Part shown: piece after piece, positions 15,508 to 19,140 of the stretch | Position numbering within the stretch: position 1 is the first letter of the stretch | How the letters are laid out: each line of letters opens with the position of its first letter | Assembly: GCA_964343195.1 (NCBI GenBank) | Contig: CAYFIR010000128.1 | Span: forward strand, 1 to 19,140 | From: CAYVAP01 sp964343195 | Lineage (GTDB): Bacteria; Bacteroidota; Bacteroidia; J057 | Reading direction: 5' to 3' | DNA length: 19,140 bases | Notes under the pieces: model-generated | Told to the model about the DNA's origin: nothing | The model's input: only the letters and a program-made list of their open reading frames with translations | Database searches by the model: none | Made by a program: the position numbers and the translations under genes

Positions 15508-17523
15508 ATGTACGAGGCTACCCTACACGCTCGCCTGGCCCAAATGGCCCAGGCCTACCCTGTTGATACCCAGGACTCAACCTTTACTCCCTTCATGTAC
15601 CGGCTCAGTGCCAATGCACACTGGATCCGCACCCTTATGGGACGGCTCTATGGTGGTCGGAAAGATTTTGAGGAACAATACTGGGCGCTCATCGATGACC
15701 TGTTTGAGGCATTTGAACAGCGCCCCACCGAACTGAAAGCCCAGGACCTGAAGCGAGAGGCTCAGCCCGACTGGCTCTTGAGTGAAAAGCGCGTGGGCAT
15801 GATGCTCTACGTGGATCGTTTTGCCGGCAAACTACCCGACGTACAGGCCCGGATGGACTACTTCGATGAACTCGGCGTCAACTGGCTGCACCTGATGCCG
15901 CTGCTCGAAGCCCCAGAAGGGAGCAACGATGGAGGCTATGCCGTCAGCAACTACCGCGCGGTCGATCCAAAATTTGGAGACATGGCGCAGCTTAAGGCAA
16001 TCGCTGCCGAGATGCGGCGGCACGACATTCTGCTCACCCTGGACCTGGTGATGAACCATACCTCCGACCAGCATGAGTGGGCCCAAAAAGCCCGGGAGGG
16101 AGACCAGCGCTACCAGGACTATTATTACTTCTATCCCGACAGGGGTATGCCTGACCAGTTTGAGCGGTCCCTGCCAGAAGTTTTTCCAGAAAGCTCGCCC
16201 GGCAACTTCACCTACGTCGAAGAGCTGAACCAATGGGTCATGAGCGTCTTTCATCACTATCAGTGGGACCTTAACTACCGCAATCCTGAGGTTTTTCGTG
16301 AGATGCTCAAGGTGTTGCTTTTCCTGGCCAATCTCGGTGTGGACCTGCTGCGCCTCGACGCGGTTGCCTTCACCTGGAAAGAACTCGGTACCCGCAGTCA
16401 GAACCTCCCTCAGGCCCACTGGATTCTACAGTTAATGAAGGCCTGCTCTCAGATCGTTGCGCCAGGCGTAGGCTTCATCGCAGAAGCGATCGTGCAACCG
16501 AAAGACGTGATAAAGTATTTTGGAGAAAATGAAGCCTGGGGCCGCGAATGCGAAGTGGCCTACCACGCTACGGGAATGGCCCTGCTGTGGGATGCCCTGG
16601 CCACGGGCGATGTGCATCACCTCAACCTGAGCCTGCGCGACATTCCGCCCAAACCAGAATCAGCCACCTGGATCAACTACCTCCGTTGCCACGACGACAT
16701 CGGGCTGGGCTACGAAGACCAGCACCTCTGGCAACTGGGCAAAGACCCCTGGCAGCACAAGCGCTTTCTGGTGGATTTTTATAGCGGTAAGTTTCCCGGT
16801 TCCTATGCCAAGGGAGCGCCTTTTGGAGTCAACCCCAGGACGGGCGATGCGAGGATTTCGGGCAGCATGGCGGCGTTGACTGGGCTGCAGGACGCCCGCG
16901 AGCGCGGCGACGAGGCCGCCATCGAAACCGCTTTGCAGCGTACCGCGATGATGCACAGCGTGATTTTGGCCTACGGAGGGCTGCCGCTGCTATATTACGG
17001 CGATGAAGTCGGCACCCCCAACAACGAAGCCTACCTGGAAGATCCTGATCAGGCTTACGACAACCGCTGGATGCACCGCCCGATCATCGACTGGGAGCGC
17101 ATGGAGTTGCGCCATCAGGAAGGCACCGTCGAGCAACGGCTCTTCGACTTACTGCGCCGCCTGATCCGCATCCGACAGGCCTCGCCGGAGTTCGCCGACC
17201 ACAATCGGCTGGCGATTCAGGATACGGGCAATGGCCACGTCTTTGGCTTCCTCCGCTGGAACCTCGAGGGCGCGCGTACCCTTTGCCTGTCCAACTTTTC
17301 TCCCGAGCCGCAGGCCGTTCCCCTCAGCAGCGTGGAAAAGTGTGGCTTTGATCCGCTGGACCTCCACGACAAAAGTTCTGGTCATCAGGTCAATGCCCAT
17401 GGAGCCTTCCTGAACATACCAGGCTATGGGTATTACTGGCTCACCGAGGGCAGTACCCGCGAGGCGATGGAGGCTGCGACGGAGGTGAAGGAGTTACGGG
17501 AATGGGGCTTGTGGCCGGTTTAG
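15508..17523 (+). CDS. Amylosucrase-type GH13 glucosyltransferase (alpha-amylase family)
   Basis: A (beta/alpha)8 enzyme of the GH13_4 type. Amylosucrase (EC 2.4.1.4) transfers glucose from sucrose to an alpha-1,4-glucan, releasing fructose. From the ATG at 15508 it has 671 residues, near the family's 630-650; an ATG at 15460 is possible but adds a stretch unlike the family. The N-terminal helical domain is residues 1-90. GH13 motifs are DLVMNHTSD (179-187), VDLLRLDAVAF (278-288, nucleophile Asp284), FIAEAI (323-328, acid/base Glu326) and LRCHDDIG (392-399, His395-Asp396). NDGGYAVSNYR (140-150) and DNRWMHRP supply the Asp-Arg pair that closes the -1 site in amylosucrase; the spacing of Asp284 and Glu326 matches Neisseria amylosucrase. 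A beta-sandwich domain ends the protein. No signal peptide is seen, so it is probably cytoplasmic. A sucrose hydrolase of the same subfamily is the main alternative. The FMN protein gene follows 65 nt later. Confidence 0.87.
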   Translation: MYEATLHARLAQMAQAYPVDTQDSTFTPFMYRLSANAHWIRTLMGRLYGGRKDFEEQYWALIDDLFEAFEQRPTELKAQDLKREAQPDWLLSEKRVGMMLYVDRFAGKLPDVQARMDYFDELGVNWLHLMPLLEAPEGSNDGGYAVSNYRAVDPKFGDMAQLKAIAAEMRRHDILLTLDLVMNHTSDQHEWAQKAREGDQRYQDYYYFYPDRGMPDQFERSLPEVFPESSPGNFTYVEELNQWVMSVFHHYQWDLNYRNPEVFREMLKVLLFLANLGVDLLRLDAVAFTWKELGTRSQNLPQAHWILQLMKACSQIVAPGVGFIAEAIVQPKDVIKYFGENEAWGRECEVAYHATGMALLWDALATGDVHHLNLSLRDIPPKPESATWINYLRCHDDIGLGYEDQHLWQLGKDPWQHKRFLVDFYSGKFPGSYAKGAPFGVNPRTGDARISGSMAALTGLQDARERGDEAAIETALQRTAMMHSVILAYGGLPLLYYGDEVGTPNNEAYLEDPDQAYDNRWMHRPIIDWERMELRHQEGTVEQRLFDLLRRLIRIRQASPEFADHNRLAIQDTGNGHVFGFLRWNLEGARTLCLSNFSPEPQAVPLSSVEKCGFDPLDLHDKSSGHQVNAHGAFLNIPGYGYYWLTEGSTREAMEAATEVKELREWGLWPV

Positions 17524-17588
17524 CCACGCTATTCTCCCATTGATGAAGCGTATCCATTTGCTATCTTATGGCCCTAACCACCTTCACC

Positions 17589-18131
17589 ATGGGAAAATCC
17601 TACGAACAACTCAACGAACGGCATCAGGCTTTTATCGAAGCTCAACAAATGTTCTTTGTCGCGACGGCAGGTCGCGAGGGCAAAGTGAATCTTTCGCCCA
17701 AGGGCCTGGACTCGCTGCGGGTCATGGGCCCCAATCGCATCACCTGGCTCAACGTAACCGGGAGCGGCAACGAGACCGCCGCCCATGTCAAGGAAAATGG
17801 CCGCATGACCCTGATGTTTTGTGCTTTTGAGGGGGCTCCGATGATCCTGCGGGTGTATGGGCAGGCGCGTGAGATCCAACCTGGGCATAAGTCCTGGGGT
17901 GAATATGCAGCGCATTTCCCCGACCTGCCCGGTGCCCGGCAGATTTTTGAGCTGCAAATCGACATGGTGCAGACTTCCTGTGGCATGGCTGTGCCGCTGT
18001 ATGACTTCCAGGACCAGCGCCAGGAACTCGTTCGCTGGGCCGAGAAAAAGGGCCCCAACGGCATCCAAGACTACTGGCAGGAAAAGAATCTCACCAGTCT
18101 GGATGGCTATCCGACTGGGTTGGGGGAGTGA
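17589..18131 (+). CDS. Pyridoxamine 5'-phosphate oxidase-like FMN-binding protein
   Basis: A 180-residue split-barrel flavin-binding protein of the PNPOx-like family. Family marks are FIEAQQMFFVATAG (15-28), GKVNLSPKGLDSLRVM (31-46), WLNVTGSGNETAAHVKENGR (53-72) and MTLMFCAFEGAPMILRVYGQ (73-92). This subgroup, annotated as pyridoxamine 5'-phosphate oxidase-related, is not the vitamin B6 biosynthetic enzyme proper; members are thought to bind FMN or F420-like cofactors and reduce unknown substrates. An ATG at 17568 is in frame seven codons upstream, but the family consensus begins at MGKSYEQL, so 17589 is chosen. It follows the amylosucrase gene on the same strand with a short gap and could be cotranscribed, without a clear metabolic link. 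Confidence 0.88.
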   Translation: MGKSYEQLNERHQAFIEAQQMFFVATAGREGKVNLSPKGLDSLRVMGPNRITWLNVTGSGNETAAHVKENGRMTLMFCAFEGAPMILRVYGQAREIQPGHKSWGEYAAHFPDLPGARQIFELQIDMVQTSCGMAVPLYDFQDQRQELVRWAEKKGPNGIQDYWQEKNLTSLDGYPTGLGE

Positions 18132-18155
18132 GGGAGGAAATACTCACCGAAGACT

Positions 18156-18314
18156 ATGAAAGTCTTATTGCTTTTGGGAGCTTACCTGTTAGCTGCCTGT
18201 GCCTCATGGAAAGGGCAGGAAAAAGTGCCAGATTCTTCATATCAAGTTGACATAGTCCCCTGCTTGCTCTACAGCTTGTACGTCGGATTCATCCCAAGGA
18301 GATACCTTAAGTAA
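18156..18314 (+). pseudogene. 5' remnant of a lipoprotein gene
   Basis: The frame encodes 52 residues. The first 17 are an excellent lipoprotein signal peptide (MKVLLLLGAYLLAACAS, lipobox LAAC with Cys15), followed by a plausible mature start, ASWKGQEKVPDSSYQ. After about residue 31, where it runs into the antisense 3' end of the DUF2281 gene, the sequence loses the character of a mature lipoprotein and ends at TAA. The simplest reading is a lipoprotein gene cut at about 18237-18245 by insertion or rearrangement. It begins 24 nt after the FMN protein gene and was probably the next gene of that operon. A genuine tiny lipoprotein remains possible. Confidence 0.55.
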
Positions 18315-18443
18315 GCGATCACGATATGAGCCAGAAACTGTTTGTGTAGATTCCGGCATAGGGTATTTCTGCAGGAGAAAATCGATAAAATCAGCTACCT
18401 GCTGGCGGATATGAGCAGGAACCTGTGGAAGTTGATACGCCAT
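18237..18443 (-). CDS. DUF2281 family small protein (VapB-like orphan antitoxin)
   Basis: The 68-residue protein fits the DUF2281 family: an N-terminal LPQVPAHIRQQVADFIDFLL helix (5-24) matching the consensus in which Leu-Pro, Val-x-Asp-Phe and Phe-Leu recur, then KYPMP, and an acidic C-terminal part (SPWDESDVQAVEQAGDYVNL). Members are commonly antitoxins next to PIN-domain (VapC) toxins, which they inhibit while repressing their own operon. No PIN gene lies on either side here, so it is an orphan; its 3' end overlaps the truncated lipoprotein frame by 78 nt on the opposite strand. Length is close to normal for the family. It may be a relic of a mobile toxin-antitoxin module whose arrival cut the lipoprotein gene. 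Confidence 0.65.
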   Translation of the reverse strand: MAYQLPQVPAHIRQQVADFIDFLLQKYPMPESTQTVSGSYRDRLLKVSPWDESDVQAVEQAGDYVNLI

Positions 18444-18625
18444 GATGATGTACTTTATCTTCTATTGGCCCGCAATCGGATTTTTAATATTCGGCGTGTT
18501 TTCAAGTGCTATTTCGCCTCCCCGTTTCGCGGGATCGTGGATCAGCGGGACTTACTTCTTTTTTAGCTCCGCCAGTTGATCTTTAATATGCTTCCTCTGA
18601 AAGTGTTATGTCGCCTTCAGCGGGA

Positions 18626-18735
18626 CCTACCTTTTTTCAAAAAAAAGGTAGGCGAAAAAACTCCGGCATTTCATTCTACCCACAGGCCGCCCCAGTTCAC
18701 CAAATGCCGCCCTACGCCGCCCCAGGCTTGCTTTA
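18626..18735. repeat. Structured intergenic repeat, copy 1
   Basis: It opens with a 12-bp hairpin, CCTACCTTTTTT (18626-18637) with AAAAAAGGTAGG (18641-18652). The core is CGGCATTT (18664-18671), 30 nt, then AAATGCCG (18702-18709), and the copy ends with GCCGCCCCAGGCTTGCTTTA. The 30-nt interior differs considerably from the other two copies although both 8-nt arms are exactly kept. Confidence 0.75.
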
Positions 18736-18830
18736 GACCTTTGCCCAAGTGCCACTGCGAGTATCTCCCTCTGGAGGGAGAGGCTTGTGCGAGAGAGGGA
18801 GGAACCCCGGATTTTAAAGTGCTACTTTCT

Positions 18831-18934
18831 CCCCTACAAAAAAAGGTAGGCCAAAAAACTTCGGCATTTCAGGCTGCCCTGCAAGCCGCCCCGAGCGCCA
18901 AATGCCGGGCCAGCGCCGCCCCAGGCTTGCTTTA
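18831..18934. repeat. Structured intergenic repeat, copy 2
   Basis: It begins CCCCTACAAAAAAAGGTAGG, has CGGCATTT (18862-18869), 30 nt, AAATGCCG (18900-18907), and ends GCCGCCCCAGGCTTGCTTTA like copy 1. Its interior is almost the same as copy 3. The core lies 198 nt after that of copy 1. Confidence 0.78.
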
Positions 18935-19055
18935 TGGCTCATTTGAAGGGAATTTTTGATAACCGGCAGGTTTCTCTCTGCAGCTTTACACCTCCCGTTA
19001 TGCGGCATCTCCGATCTGCATGAGAATAATATGCGGCGTATTAGTCTTCAATTTG

Positions 19056-19140
19056 CTCCCCTACAAAAGAAGTAAGTAAGAAAAGTTCGGCATTTCAGGC
19101 TTCCCCGCAAGCCGCCCCGAGCGCCAAATGCCGGGCCAAC
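19056..19140. repeat. Structured intergenic repeat, copy 3 (runs off window)
   Basis: It begins CTCCCCTACAAAAGAAGTAAG, has CGGCATTT (19088-19095), 30 nt, AAATGCCG (19126-19133), and is cut by the window end before its expected GCCGCCCCAGGC tail. The core lies 226 nt after that of copy 2. Confidence 0.72.

Larger units (their letters stand above)
18444..19140. other. Non-coding right end with repeat cluster
   Basis: About 700 nt without a convincing gene. The open frames here translate the repeats themselves and have low-complexity, Lys/Pro/Ala-rich products. The content is three repeat copies (listed separately), a CTCCCTC/GAGGGAG hairpin at 18765-18780, and a further partial motif GCGGGACTTACTTCTTTTTT near 18543-18564 that resembles the start of copy 1. 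Confidence 0.7.

Noticed and set aside
18626..19140. CRISPR array or small genes in the right-end repeats
   Set aside because: Copies are about 105 nt with unequal distances of 198 and 226 nt, and there is no cas gene. The translated frames only reflect the repeats.

Overview
The window most likely comes from a member of the Bacteroidota, probably a Saprospiria/Lewinella-type bacterium. The evidence is the gene families: a TonB-dependent receptor with an N-terminal CarboxypepD_reg-like domain, a DUF2911 protein, and two AAA-ATPase_like/PD-(D/E)XK proteins of the kind these genomes carry in many copies. Ribosome binding sites are mostly absent upstream of starts, which is also usual there. Core genes are fairly GC-rich (about 55-65% where counted), while several accessory stretches fall to about 35-43%. 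This placement is an inference from gene content; there is no rRNA or tRNA gene here.

Layout. Positions 1-48 hold a 9-bp tandem repeat. From 131 to 2460 are a small secreted/membrane hypothetical protein (-), a PPC/DUF296 protein (+) and a DUF2911-TPR lipid- or envelope-targeted protein (-). A 521-nt non-coding stretch with palindromes leads into a Y-family DNA polymerase homologue at 2982-4145 whose catalytic acidic residues are largely replaced. A TonB-dependent receptor (4347-6761) follows, with an internal low-GC patch. A LOG-family nucleotide hydrolase and acetoacetyl-CoA synthetase form a minus-strand pair at 6875-9505.

Accessory island, 9686-15232. Two equal-length (520 aa) paralogues combining an AAA ATPase with a PD-(D/E)XK nuclease lie in the same orientation, 3984 bp apart, and share a 131-bp stretch of perfect nucleotide identity. 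Between them, on the opposite strand, sits a polymorphic-toxin remnant: a pre-toxin plus HNH nuclease tip (13027-13542), a SUKH (SMI1/KNR4) immunity protein 12 nt downstream (12640-13014), and further down a leucine-rich-repeat protein (11419-12288) that may be a second immunity or accessory gene. The paralogues form a 1.56-kb direct repeat around the toxin module, which could recombine to delete or exchange it.

Right end. An amylosucrase-type GH13 enzyme (15508-17523) is followed by a pyridoxamine-phosphate-oxidase-like FMN protein, a truncated lipoprotein gene, and a convergent orphan DUF2281 (VapB-like) antitoxin. The last ~700 nt are non-coding and hold three copies of a repeat with an invariant CGGCATTT-(30 nt)-AAATGCCG core; the third copy runs off the window edge.

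The most interesting points are the catalytically degenerate Y-family polymerase, the toxin island bracketed by paralogous nuclease-ATPases with signs of gene conversion, the three-copy structured repeat, and the GC mosaic inside the TonB receptor.
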